A DNA stretch of 64,000 nucleotides. Origin: Streptomyces acidiscabies (GTDB lineage Bacteria; Actinomycetota; Actinomycetes; Streptomycetales; Streptomycetaceae). Made by a program: the position numbers and the translations under genes. Location of the stretch: contig NZ_JAGJBY010000002.1 in the NCBI RefSeq assembly GCF_020010905.1, positions 434,001 through 498,000 of the forward strand, written 5' to 3'. The number at the start of each line of letters is the position of its first letter. Within the stretch, counting starts at the first letter, position 1. A model generated the notes under the pieces. That model was not told the DNA's origin. It ran no database searches and was given only the letters and a program-made list of their open reading frames with translations. Shown here one piece after another: positions 25,903 to 34,348 of this stretch.

Positions 25903-26835
25903 ATGGAACTAGTGGGACAAAAATACAAAAAGCGTACGTCGCGGGTGAACAGGATCCGAAGCGGCGTGACCGTCCTCGCGGTCGCCGCGATCGCGTCCGG
26001 CTGCGCGCAGGGGGAGCGGCCGGCGGGGGAGAGCAGGCCGGCGGCCGGCCAGGAGGCGGGTGCGGCCCGGGCCCGCCCGCCGATGTCGTCCGCCGAGAGG
26101 CTCCGCTCGGAGCAGGCGGCACGCGTCGCGGTGGCGAAGAAGTGGGGCCTGAAGCGGGTCCCCCTCACGCCCCCCGCCCCGCCCGCGAAGAAACCGGAGA
26201 TCACGACGCGGGACGGCTTCGAGGTCGACGACCACGAGGAGTTGGGCCTCCCGCCGGTCTTCACGACCGTCCCCACCAAGGAGAAGGTCCTCTTCCTCAC
26301 GATCGACGACGGCGCCGAGAAGGACCCCGCGTTCCTGCGGATGATGACCGAACTGAAGGTCCCGTACACCGCGTTCCTCTCCGACTACCTGGTCAAGGAG
26401 GACTACAGGTACTTCAAGAAGATGCAGGACGCGGGCGTCGTCCTGAACAACCACACCCTCCACCACCCGTACCTCCCAGGTATGTCGTACCAGCGGCAGA
26501 AACACGAGATCTGCGGCATGCAGGACGTCATCCAGAAGCACTACGGCAAGCGCCCCCTGCTCTTCCGGCCCCCGTACGGCAACTACAACCAGGACACCCT
26601 GCGCGCCGCGAAGGCCTGCGGCGTGAAGTACGCCCCACTCTGGGACGAGGAGGTCTTCGTCGACCACTGGGAGTACCGCGAGTGGGACCGCGACCTCCAC
26701 CCCGGCGACATCGTCCTGAGCCACTTCCGGGGCCGGGACGACTGGAAGGGCACGATGCCCGACATGGTCCGCCGGTTCCTGAACATGGTCACCGAGAAGG
26801 GGTACGCCGTGGGACGCCTGGAGGACTACCTGTGA
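25903..26835 (+). CDS. Secreted lipoprotein polysaccharide deacetylase
   Basis: A 310-residue NodB-type deacetylase. The signal ends with a lipobox (AIASGC), so the protein is a surface lipoprotein. All active motifs are present: TIDDG (metal Asp), LNNHTLHHPYL (metal His), RPPYG, and a C-terminal LSHF His. Substrates of this family are peptidoglycan, chitin or other N-acetylated glycans. A TAAAGAT element just before the ATG suggests a leaderless or short-leader transcript. Coupled by overlap to the next paralogue. Confidence 0.92.
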   Translation: MELVGQKYKKRTSRVNRIRSGVTVLAVAAIASGCAQGERPAGESRPAAGQEAGAARARPPMSSAERLRSEQAARVAVAKKWGLKRVPLTPPAPPAKKPEITTRDGFEVDDHEELGLPPVFTTVPTKEKVLFLTIDDGAEKDPAFLRMMTELKVPYTAFLSDYLVKEDYRYFKKMQDAGVVLNNHTLHHPYLPGMSYQRQKHEICGMQDVIQKHYGKRPLLFRPPYGNYNQDTLRAAKACGVKYAPLWDEEVFVDHWEYREWDRDLHPGDIVLSHFRGRDDWKGTMPDMVRRFLNMVTEKGYAVGRLEDYL

Positions 26836-27764
26836 GAACGCGGGGGCCGGTGGCGGCCGTCCTGCTCGTGGCCCTGGCACTCACCACCGGCTGCGCCCAG
26901 TCCGTCGACCCGATCGAACGCCTCGGCAAGAAGGCGGCGGAACGCGTCCACGGCTCCCACCCGTCCGGCGCGGAGCAACCGGCGTACCGCCGCTGGGGGC
27001 TGACGAAGCCGCTGGCTCCCGCACCGGAGAGGACGGGGTCCCCCGGAGGTACTACGGGTGCTACGGGTACGGGGGGTACTACGCGGGCACGGGTCACCCC
27101 CGGGTCCCCCGCAGGTACTACGGGTACGGGGGGTACTGGGGGTACGGCGAGCCCGACGCGACCGCCCGCCACGACCACCCCCGTACCCGTAGTCCTGGAC
27201 CACATCCCCACCCCCGACCGCGTCGTCTTCCTCACCTACGACGACGGCGCCGAACGCGACCCCCGCTTCATCGACATGGTCCGCGAACTCCGCCTCCCGG
27301 TCAGCATGTTCCTCACGGACAGCGTCGTAGGCCCCGGCTACGGACACTTCGCCCGCCTCCAGTCCGTGGGCGCCAACCTCCAGAACCACACCCTCCACCA
27401 CGCCGCCCTGCGCGGCCTCCCCTACGCGGGACAGCGCGCGGAGATCTGCGGCCAGCAGGACAAGCTCCGGTCCCGCTTCGGCCTGCGCCCCCGCTTCTTC
27501 CGCCCGCCCTACGGCACGTACGACGCGACGACCCTGCGCGCGGCGGCCGACTGCGGCATCTCCACCGTCGTCCTCTGGCGCGCCGCCATGACCCCCGCCG
27601 GGCTCGCCTACACGCGCGGCTCCCGGCACCTCCTCCCCGGCGACATCGTCGCGATGGACTCCGACGAGGCGGGCGGCCCGACCCTCAGGGAACGGACCGT
27701 GCGGGTGCTGCGGGAGGCCCAGGAGCGGGGGCTCACCGTGGGGAGACTTGAGGACTACCGGTAG
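26832..27764 (+). CDS. Second polysaccharide-deacetylase-like lipoprotein
   Basis: A tandem paralogue of the preceding gene, also 310 residues, with lipobox LTTGC and a Gly/Thr-rich low-complexity linker (residues about 58-105). Motifs TYDDG, LQNHTLHHAAL and RPPYG are kept, but the last motif reads GDIVAMDSDEAG where the first copy has GDIVLSHF, so the His at that site is lost. Activity may be altered. GTG start overlaps the previous stop. Confidence 0.9.
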   Translation: MRTRGPVAAVLLVALALTTGCAQSVDPIERLGKKAAERVHGSHPSGAEQPAYRRWGLTKPLAPAPERTGSPGGTTGATGTGGTTRARVTPGSPAGTTGTGGTGGTASPTRPPATTTPVPVVLDHIPTPDRVVFLTYDDGAERDPRFIDMVRELRLPVSMFLTDSVVGPGYGHFARLQSVGANLQNHTLHHAALRGLPYAGQRAEICGQQDKLRSRFGLRPRFFRPPYGTYDATTLRAAADCGISTVVLWRAAMTPAGLAYTRGSRHLLPGDIVAMDSDEAGGPTLRERTVRVLREAQERGLTVGRLEDYR

Positions 27765-27804
27765 GCCGCCGATAGGGAAAAACTCGGTCACCACGGCGTC
27801 GGAA

Positions 27805-27831
27805 TTAGCAGTCCGCTTGACCGAGTGCTAA
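27805..27831. promoter_or_regulatory. CIRCE element 1 (HrcA operator)
   Basis: TTAGCAGTC-N9-GAGTGCTAA matches the CIRCE consensus (TTAGCACTC-N9-GAGTGCTAA) with a single mismatch. It overlaps the promoter of groES: TTGACC at 27817-27822 and CATAGT at 27839-27844. Confidence 0.93.
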
Positions 27832-27851
27832 TCGCGGTCATAGTCTCAGGT

Positions 27852-27878
27852 CTGGCACTCCCCACTGGAGAGTGCCAA
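27852..27878. promoter_or_regulatory. CIRCE element 2 (HrcA operator)
   Basis: CTGGCACTC-N9-GAGTGCCAA, 20 bases after the first element, is a symmetric CIRCE variant in the 5' leader of groES. Double CIRCE sites give tight heat-shock repression by HrcA. Confidence 0.93.
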
Positions 27879-27977
27879 CAACGCGACGGGCAGGTCCGGC
27901 ACCCGCGACGACGGATCCACCTGGTCGCCACCTCAGACAGTTAACCCCGTGAGATCTCCGAAGGGGGAGGTCGGATC

Positions 27978-28286
27978 GTGACGACCGCCAGCTCCAAGGT
28001 TGCCATCAAGCCGCTTGAGGACCGCATCGTGGTCCAGCCGCTCGACGCCGAGCAGACCACGGCCTCCGGCCTGGTCATCCCGGACACCGCGAAGGAGAAG
28101 CCCCAGGAGGGTGCTGTTCTCGCCGTGGGTCCGGGCCGGTTCGAGAACGGCGAGCGCCTGCCGCTCGACGTGAAGGTCGGCGACATCGTTCTCTACAGCA
28201 AGTACGGCGGCACCGAGGTCAAGTACAGCGGCGAGGAATACCTCGTCCTCTCGGCTCGCGACGTGCTCGCGATCATCGAGAAGTAA
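27978..28286 (+). CDS. groES: Co-chaperonin GroES
   Basis: A 102-residue GroES with KPLEDRIVVQPLDAEQTTASGLVIPDTAKEKPQ (mobile loop) and VLYSKYGGTEVKYSGEEYLVLSARDVLAI. It caps the GroEL ring during folding. GTG start follows a GGGGGAGG region. It is under two CIRCE elements, and a hairpin with a T run separates it from groEL1. Confidence 0.98.
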   Translation: MTTASSKVAIKPLEDRIVVQPLDAEQTTASGLVIPDTAKEKPQEGAVLAVGPGRFENGERLPLDVKVGDIVLYSKYGGTEVKYSGEEYLVLSARDVLAIIEK

Positions 28287-28308
28287 AGACACCTCAGTTC
28301 TTCCAGCT

Positions 28309-28366
28309 GCGCCCCTGGCCCCGCGATCCCTTGAAGGAGCCGGGTGCCAGGGGCGCGGCGTTTTTT
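28309..28366 (+). terminator. Terminator-like hairpin between groES and groEL1
   Basis: GCGCCCCTGGC (28309-28319) and GCCAGGGGCGC (28346-28356) form an 11-bp perfect stem, followed by GGCG and six Ts (28361-28366). This U-rich form is rare in such GC-rich DNA. It may be an attenuator lowering groEL1 relative to groES transcripts. Confidence 0.8.
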
Positions 28367-28401
28367 GTATCCGCAGATTTTTCGAGAGGGCACCCGCTGT
28401 C

Positions 28402-30027
28402 ATGGCGAAGATCCTGAAGTTCGACGAGGACGCCCGTCGCGCCCTTGAGCGCGGCGTCAACAAGCTGGCCGACACGGTCAAGGTGACGATCGGCCCCAAG
28501 GGCCGCAACGTCGTCATCGACAAGAAGTTCGGCGCGCCGACCATCACCAACGACGGCGTCACCATCGCCCGTGAGGTCGAGCTCGACGACCCCTACGAGA
28601 ACCTCGGCGCCCAGCTGGTGAAGGAGGTGGCGACCAAGACCAACGACATCGCGGGTGACGGCACCACCACCGCCACCGTGCTCGCGCAGGCGCTGGTCCG
28701 TGAGGGCCTGAAGAACGTCGCCGCGGGTGCCTCCCCGGCGCTGCTGAAGAAGGGCATCGACGCGGCCGTCGCCGCCGTCTCCGAGGACCTCCTCGCGACC
28801 GCCCGCCCGATCGAGGACAAGGCGGACATCGCCGCCGTCGCCGCGCTGTCCGCGCAGGACACGCAGGTCGGCGAGCTGATCGCCGAGGCGATGGACAAGG
28901 TCGGCAAGGACGGTGTCATCACCGTCGAGGAGTCCAACACCTTCGGCCTGGAGCTGGACTTCACCGAGGGCATGGCCTTCGACAAGGGCTACCTGTCGCC
29001 GTACTTCGTGACGGACCAGGAGCGCATGGAGGCGGTCCTGGAGGACCCCTACATCCTGATCAACCAGGGCAAGATCTCCTCCATCCAGGAGCTGCTGCCG
29101 CTGCTGGAGAAGGTCATCCAGGCCGGTGCCTCCAAGCCGCTGCTGATCATCGCCGAGGACGTCGAGGGCGAGGCCCTGTCGACCCTGGTCGTCAACAAGA
29201 TCCGCGGCACGTTCAACGCCGTCGCCGTCAAGGCGCCCGGCTTCGGCGACCGCCGCAAGGCGATGCTCCAGGACATGGCGACGCTGACCGGCGCCGAGGT
29301 CATCTCCGAGGAGGTCGGCCTCAAGCTCGACCAGGTCGGCCTTGAGGTGCTCGGCTCCGCGCGCCGCGTCACCATCACCAAGGACGACACCACGCTCGTC
29401 GACGGTGCCGGTGACTCCTCCGCCGTGCAGGGCCGCGTCGCCCAGATCAAGGCCGAGATCGAGAACACGGACTCCGACTGGGACCGCGAGAAGCTCCAGG
29501 AGCGCCTCGCGAAGCTCGCCGGCGGCGTGTGCGTGATCAAGGTCGGCGCCGCGACCGAGGTCGAGCTCAAGGAGAAGAAGCACCGCCTTGAGGACGCGAT
29601 CTCCGCGACCCGCGCCGCGGTCGAGGAGGGCATCGTCTCCGGCGGTGGCTCCGCGCTCGTCCACGCCGCGAAGGTCCTGGAGGGCGGCCTCGGCAAGACC
29701 GGCGACGAGGCGACCGGTGTCGCCGTCGTCCGCAAGGCCGTCGTCGAGCCGCTGCGCTGGATCGCCGAGAACGCCGGCCTGGAGGGCTACGTCATCACCT
29801 CCAAGGTCGCCGAGCTCGACAAGGGCCAGGGCTTCAACGCCGCGACCGGCGAGTACGGCGACCTGGTCAAGGCCGGCGTCATCGACCCGGTCAAGGTCAC
29901 CCGCTCCGCCCTGGAGAACGCCGCCTCCATCGCCTCCCTCCTCCTCACGACCGAGACCCTGGTCGTCGAGAAGAAGGAAGAGGAGGAGCCGGCCGCCGGG
30001 GGCCACTCCCACGGCCACTCGCACTGA
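28402..30027 (+). CDS. groEL1: Chaperonin GroEL1
   Basis: A 541-residue chaperonin of the actinobacterial GroEL1 type, with GDGTTTATVLAQALV (ATP site) and a C-terminal His-rich tail (GGHSHGHSH) instead of the GGM repeats of classic GroEL. GroEL1 is encoded with GroES; a separate groEL2 normally exists elsewhere. Heat control is from the CIRCE pair. ATG follows GAGAGGGCAC. Confidence 0.98.
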   Translation: MAKILKFDEDARRALERGVNKLADTVKVTIGPKGRNVVIDKKFGAPTITNDGVTIAREVELDDPYENLGAQLVKEVATKTNDIAGDGTTTATVLAQALVREGLKNVAAGASPALLKKGIDAAVAAVSEDLLATARPIEDKADIAAVAALSAQDTQVGELIAEAMDKVGKDGVITVEESNTFGLELDFTEGMAFDKGYLSPYFVTDQERMEAVLEDPYILINQGKISSIQELLPLLEKVIQAGASKPLLIIAEDVEGEALSTLVVNKIRGTFNAVAVKAPGFGDRRKAMLQDMATLTGAEVISEEVGLKLDQVGLEVLGSARRVTITKDDTTLVDGAGDSSAVQGRVAQIKAEIENTDSDWDREKLQERLAKLAGGVCVIKVGAATEVELKEKKHRLEDAISATRAAVEEGIVSGGGSALVHAAKVLEGGLGKTGDEATGVAVVRKAVVEPLRWIAENAGLEGYVITSKVAELDKGQGFNAATGEYGDLVKAGVIDPVKVTRSALENAASIASLLLTTETLVVEKKEEEEPAAGGHSHGHSH

Positions 30028-30042
30028 CCTCTGAGTGCACAG

Positions 30043-30076
30043 AAACCCGGCACCCTCTCGGGGGGGTGCCGGGTTT
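30043..30076. terminator. Terminator after groEL1
   Basis: AAACCCGGCACCC (30043-30055) and GGGTGCCGGGTTT (30064-30076) form a perfect 13-bp stem ending in TTT, between groEL1 and the convergent SDR gene. Confidence 0.9.
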
Positions 30077-30123
30077 CCCCGTTCCCGGCGCCGCGCGGAA
30101 AGCGGGGCGCGGCGGGGGACCGC

Positions 30124-30897
30124 TCACTGCGGCCCGTACTTGCGCCCCGCCTTCGACGAGACCCCGCCCAGCAGCCCCCGGGGTGCCATCTTCACGACGC
30201 CCATGAGCGCCTTGTAGCGGGGGTCCGGGATGGAGACCGTCTTGCCGCGGGCGAGATCCTGGAGAGCGGCCGTGACCAATTTGTCCGCGTCGAGCCACAT
30301 CCAGCCGGGAATGTTGTCCGTGCCCATACCGGCCCGCTCGTGGAACTCCGTACGGACGAAGCCGGGGCACAGGGCCATCAGGCGTACGCCGCTGCCCGCG
30401 AGATCCTTCGCCGCGCCCTGGGTGAACTGGACGACCCAGGCCTTGGACGCGCCGTACGTGCCGCGCGGCAGGAACGCGGCGACCGAGGCGACGTTCACCA
30501 CGCCCCCGCGTCTGCGCTCGCGCATCGCCTCGGCGGCGGCGGACGTGAGCCGCAGGACGGCTTCGCAGTGCACCTTGAGCATGGTCAGCTCGTCCGCCAT
30601 GGAGACGTCGAGATAACGGCCCTTGTTGCCGAAACCGGCGTTGTTGACCAGCAGGTCGACGGGGTTCTTGCGGTCACCGAGACGGGTGGCGACCGACTCG
30701 ATGCCGGCGTCCTCGGAGAGGTCCGCGGTGAGGACCTCCGCCTCGATGCCGTGCCGGTCGTGCAACTCCGTCGCCTGCTCGCGCAGCCGCTTCGTGTCGC
30801 GCGCCACCAGCACGAGGTTGTGCCCGTCGGCCGCCAGCCGCCGCGCGAACGCGGCACCGATCCCCGCGGTCGATCCCGTAATCAGAGCCGTTGTCAT
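30124..30897 (-). CDS. Short-chain dehydrogenase/reductase
   Basis: A 257-residue SDR. The cofactor motif is TGSTAGIGAAF, the NNAG motif is LVNNAGFG, the catalytic Ser lies in VVNVASVAAF and Tyr-Lys in YGASKAW; an Arg after the cofactor loop (VARDTKRL) suggests NADP. Substrate unknown. It is convergent with groEL1. Confidence 0.9.
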   Translation of the reverse strand: MTTALITGSTAGIGAAFARRLAADGHNLVLVARDTKRLREQATELHDRHGIEAEVLTADLSEDAGIESVATRLGDRKNPVDLLVNNAGFGNKGRYLDVSMADELTMLKVHCEAVLRLTSAAAEAMRERRRGGVVNVASVAAFLPRGTYGASKAWVVQFTQGAAKDLAGSGVRLMALCPGFVRTEFHERAGMGTDNIPGWMWLDADKLVTAALQDLARGKTVSIPDPRYKALMGVVKMAPRGLLGGVSSKAGRKYGPQ

Positions 30898-31028
30898 GGC
30901 AGAAGCGTAGGCGGCCGAAGTACGCGCGTCCGTCTGCCCCAGGGGCTTTCCCGAGGGCTGAGAACCCCTCGGCAACGGCTTGGTGACACTCCTTCCGCCG
31001 CCCTGGACAAAGCACCCCTGACGTCGTT

Positions 31029-31697
31029 TCAGCCGCCGTGTCTCTCCACGTACTTCAGCGCCTGCGCCCTCCCCTCCGGATGCAGCGCCTCACCCGCCGC
31101 CAGCAGCCGGGGCAGCAGCTCCCGCTCGGTGGTGACCGCGCGGAACGCGACCGCCACCGTCACGTCGTGCTCCGGCCGGTGCACGATCTCCAGCGGGTCG
31201 CCCGCGCGGATCTCACCCGGCTCGATCACCCGCAGATAGGCCCCCGGCGCCGCCTCGCGCGTGAACCGCTTGACCCACTGCTTCTCGCCCACATGGCCCT
31301 GGAAGGTGAGACAGGGGATCCGCCCGGTCGTGACCTCAAGGACCACCTCCGCGCCGATCCGCCACCGCTCCCCGATCAGCGCCCCCGAGACGTCCACCCC
31401 CTCGGTCGTGAGGTTCTCCCCGAACGCCCCGGCGGCCAGCGGCCGGCCCAGCGCGCGCTCCCAGGCGTCGAGATCCTCCCGCGCGACCGCGTACACCGCC
31501 TGGTCGGCCCCGCCGTGGTGGCGCAGGTCGGCGATCTCGTCCCCGGCGAGCCCGCTCCCGCCGGTCCCCTTCGGCCCCGGCGCCGACACCCGCACCGGCC
31601 CCGCCACCGGACGCTTGTCGATCCCGGTCAGGCCCTGCGGCTGATCGGTGTACGGCACGGCCGCCAGCCGCCCCAGGTTCACGGACAGAATCTTCAT
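31029..31697 (-). CDS. MOSC domain protein (YiiM-like)
   Basis: A 222-residue MOSC-domain protein. The block DLRHHGGADQAVYAVAREDLDAWE, then GAFGENLTTEGVD and GRIPCLTF with the conserved Cys, are typical of YiiM-type MOSC proteins, which reduce N-hydroxylated substrates with a molybdenum cofactor. It is divergent from a LysR regulator, 92 bases away, likely its regulator. Confidence 0.9.
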   Translation of the reverse strand: MKILSVNLGRLAAVPYTDQPQGLTGIDKRPVAGPVRVSAPGPKGTGGSGLAGDEIADLRHHGGADQAVYAVAREDLDAWERALGRPLAAGAFGENLTTEGVDVSGALIGERWRIGAEVVLEVTTGRIPCLTFQGHVGEKQWVKRFTREAAPGAYLRVIEPGEIRAGDPLEIVHRPEHDVTVAVAFRAVTTERELLPRLLAAGEALHPEGRAQALKYVERHGG

Positions 31698-31739
31698 GTA
31701 CGCACCGTAATCGAGCGGACCTCAAAGAGTCGACATACT

Positions 31740-31757
31740 TTGGGCTGTCATACCCAA
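31740..31757. promoter_or_regulatory. Inverted repeat between MOSC and LysR genes
   Basis: TTGGG-N8-CCCAA is a dyad in the 92-base divergent region. LysR-type regulators bind such interrupted dyads; it is a candidate operator for the regulator at 31790. Confidence 0.45.
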
Positions 31758-31789
31758 GAGCTACTTATGGCCAGGGCTATGCTCGCCCG

Positions 31790-32701
31790 GTGATAGAGGC
31801 CCGCCATCTGCGCGTTCTGCGCGCCGTCGCCACCACCGGCTCCTTCTCCGCCGCCGGCCGCGAACTCGGCTGCACCCAACCGGCCGTCAGCCAGCAGATG
31901 AAGGCGCTGGAGACCTCCGTCGGCACCCCGCTGCTGGTGCGTGGCGGACGCGAGATGCGCCTCACCGAGGCGGGCGAGGCCCTGGTGCGGCACGCGTCCG
32001 GCATCCTCGCCGGGCTGACGGCCGCCGAGGAGGAGATCGCCGCGATCGCGGGCCTGCGCGCCGGCCGGGTCCGCCTGGTCTCCTTCCCCAGCACCAGCTC
32101 GACCCTCGTCCCCGCCGCCCTGGCCGCCCTGCGCGCCGCCCACCCCGGCACCCGCGTCTTCCTGGAGGAGGCCGAACCCCCACGCTCGGTCACCCTCCTG
32201 CGCGAGGGCGACTGCGACGTGGCGCTCGCCTTCCGGTACGAGAGCTCCCGAGGCACAGCGGCCGACACCGAGGAGTGGGCCGACCTCGTCGTACGGCCCC
32301 TGCTGACCGACCGGCTCGTCGCCCTCGTCCCCGAACGGCATCCCCTCGCGCGCGCGGCGGCCGTCGGGATCGCCGATCTCGCGCGCGAGCCCTGGATCGC
32401 GGGGTGTCCGCGCTGCCGGCGTCAGCTGGTCGAGGTGTGCGAGGGCGCCGGGTTCACCCCGCGGATCGACTTCGCGACCGACGACCACCCGGCGGTCGTC
32501 GGCCTGGTCGCGGCGGGGCTCGGGGTCGCCGTACTGCCCCGGCTGGCCCTGGAGTCCGTCCGGCCGCGCGGTGTGCGCACGCTGGCGCTGGAGCCGGCCG
32601 TCCGGCGCGAGGTCGTCGCCCTCACGCTGCCCGACCTCGCGCGCGTGCCCGCGGTGGCGGCGACGCTGGAGGAGCTGGAGCGGGCCGCCGTACGGCAGTG
32701 A
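31790..32701 (+). CDS. LysR-family transcriptional regulator
   Basis: A 303-residue LysR protein. The winged helix-turn-helix is FSAAGRELGCTQPAVSQQMKALE, and the effector domain follows (VRLVSFPSTSSTLVPAALAAL). It likely controls the divergent MOSC gene. GTG start is inferred from the family N-terminus (IEARHLRVLRAVA). Confidence 0.92.
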   Translation: MIEARHLRVLRAVATTGSFSAAGRELGCTQPAVSQQMKALETSVGTPLLVRGGREMRLTEAGEALVRHASGILAGLTAAEEEIAAIAGLRAGRVRLVSFPSTSSTLVPAALAALRAAHPGTRVFLEEAEPPRSVTLLREGDCDVALAFRYESSRGTAADTEEWADLVVRPLLTDRLVALVPERHPLARAAAVGIADLAREPWIAGCPRCRRQLVEVCEGAGFTPRIDFATDDHPAVVGLVAAGLGVAVLPRLALESVRPRGVRTLALEPAVRREVVALTLPDLARVPAVAATLEELERAAVRQ

Positions 32702-32705
32702 GAAA

Positions 32706-32731
32706 CCGGGGCGCGCACGCGCGCGCCCCGG
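32706..32731. terminator. Bidirectional hairpin between LysR and whiD genes
   Basis: CCGGGGCGCGC (32706-32716) and GCGCGCCCCGG (32721-32731) form a perfect 11-bp stem with a 4-base loop between convergent genes. Confidence 0.75.
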
Positions 32732-32775
32732 CCTCAGACGGTGGTGGTGGCCCTTCTCTTAGGAGAAACGTTCCT

Positions 32776-33102
32776 TCATGTGTTCGAAACGGCGGCCGTC
32801 TCGACCGACGCCGTGACGAGGCGGCTCCGTGCCCGCCCCATCAGTTCCTCGCGCTCGTCCTCGGTCAGTCCGCCCCACACGCCGTACGGCTCACGCACCG
32901 CCAGTGCGTGAGCCGCGCACTGCGCGCGGACCGGACACCTCATGCAGACCTCCTTGGCCGAGTTCTCGCGAGCGCTCCTGGCTGCCCCGCGCTCGCCCTC
33001 AGGGTGGAAGAAGAGCGAGCTGTCGACCCCGCGGCAGGCAGCGAGGAGCTGCCAGTCCCACAGGTCCGCGTTCGGTCCGGGAAGGCGGGAGAAATCTGCC
33101 AT
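32776..33102 (-). CDS. whiD: WhiB-like iron-sulfur regulator WhiD
   Basis: A 108-residue Wbl protein. Four Fe-S Cys are visible (ACRGVD, VCMRCPVRAQC), then the GVWGG turn and a basic tail. WhiD binds region 4 of the housekeeping sigma HrdB and is needed for late spore maturation in S. coelicolor, where it is next to bldM in the same divergent order as here. Ribosome binding site AAGGGG lies 7 nt before ATG. Confidence 0.93.
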   Translation of the reverse strand: MADFSRLPGPNADLWDWQLLAACRGVDSSLFFHPEGERGAARSARENSAKEVCMRCPVRAQCAAHALAVREPYGVWGGLTEDEREELMGRARSRLVTASVETAAVSNT

Positions 33103-33331
33103 TACGTGACCCCTTGTAGCCGTGCTGAGCGGATACGGTGCCCACGACCGTACAACTACGATCTAAGGAGATGAAAATATGACTCATTGGAAATCTAGCC
33201 CTAGACACCACCTGAAGGGAAGAAATGGGTCTAAATGGGGCACCGGTTGTGATGAAACGGCGAGGGTCTGTTGTGCCTATCTGCACCGTCCGAGCACCCT
33301 CACGTAGAGTGCCGAAGAGGCTACGCAGCCC

Positions 33332-33359
33332 CGTAACTCTTTCGAGTGACCGTCGTTGA
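33332..33359 (+). promoter_or_regulatory. Sigma-BldN type promoter of bldM
   Basis: CGTAAC (33332-33337), 16 bases, CGTTGA (33354-33359). This is the known pattern of promoters recognised by sigma-BldN, and bldM is its classic target. A transcript would have a leader of about 115 bases before the bldM ATG. The remaining 33103-33480 gap holds the divergent whiD promoter region and no other gene. Confidence 0.85.
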
Positions 33360-33480
33360 GAGTGCGGAGGCGGTTGAAAACACAAAAGCTCGGGCAGATG
33401 TCCGAGCCGGTCGACCGCACAGGTGAATACGTACCAGCCTGGAGGCACAAGGTGACGCGCATCAGCTGCGGAGGGCGGCC

Positions 33481-34092
33481 ATGACTTCCGTCCTCGTCTG
33501 CGACGACTCCCCGCTTGCCCGAGAGGCGCTGCGCCGCGCGGTCGCGACCGTGCCCGGCGTCGAGCGCGTGACAACCGCGGCCAACGGCGAGGAAGTCCTC
33601 CGCCGCTGGGGTGCGGACCGCTCGGACCTGATCCTGATGGACGTACGCATGCCCGGCCTGGGCGGCGTCGAGACCGTACGGCGGCTGCTGTCCGCCGACC
33701 CCGGTGCGCGCATCATCATGCTCACCGTCGCCGAGGACCTGGACGGCGTGGCCCTCGCGGTCGCTGCCGGGGCCCGCGGCTACCTGCACAAGGACGCGTC
33801 CCGCGCGGAACTGCGCGCGACCGTCACGCAGGCCCTCGCCGACCCGACCTGGCGGCTCGCGCCGCGCCGGCTGCGGTCCGCCGAGATGGGCGCCGCACCG
33901 ACGCTCACCGCGCGCGAGATCCAGGTGCTCGAAGGGATGAGCCACGGGCGGTCCAACGCGGAGATCGGGCGCGAGCTGTTCCTGTCCGAGGACACCGTCA
34001 AGACGCACGCGCGACGGCTGTTCAAGAAACTGGGCGCGTCCGACCGGGCGCACGCGGTGGCCCTCGGGTTCCGGTGGGGGCTCGTCCGCTGA
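33481..34092 (+). CDS. bldM: Orphan response regulator BldM
   Basis: A 203-residue orphan response regulator. The receiver domain (VLVCDDSPLAREAL, LILMDVRMPGLGG with the Asp) is followed by a LuxR/FixJ helix-turn-helix (LTAREIQVLEGMSHGRSNAEIGREL). BldM controls aerial hyphae and spore genes, alone or with WhiI. The sequence agrees closely with the S. coelicolor protein as I remember it. A GGAGGGCGGCC ribosome site precedes ATG. Confidence 0.96.
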   Translation: MTSVLVCDDSPLAREALRRAVATVPGVERVTTAANGEEVLRRWGADRSDLILMDVRMPGLGGVETVRRLLSADPGARIIMLTVAEDLDGVALAVAAGARGYLHKDASRAELRATVTQALADPTWRLAPRRLRSAEMGAAPTLTAREIQVLEGMSHGRSNAEIGRELFLSEDTVKTHARRLFKKLGASDRAHAVALGFRWGLVR

Positions 34093-34348
34093 GTCCCGCG
34101 CCGACGGTGCCGGACGCCCGCGGGGAAACGTGTTCCCGGAGTCATCTTGGACACATTCCGGGTGTGCTTCCGGCGGCTGTCGTCTCCTCACTCTCCGCTG
34201 GTGGGTGGGGTGGTGGGAGCCGGCGGGCGCGGGCCGTGCGGGCCGGTTCCCCGGAGGGGTGCTGCTCGTTTCGGCGGGGATGCCGCATGCTTGAGGTGTG
34301 GAGTTCCTCGGGGACGAGTCGGCCGAGCGGGAGGGGAGGGCGCGGGGT

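Noticed and set aside
28294..30024. Long antisense frame over groEL1
   Set aside because: A mirror of codon bias in a highly conserved gene; no ribosome site or homology.
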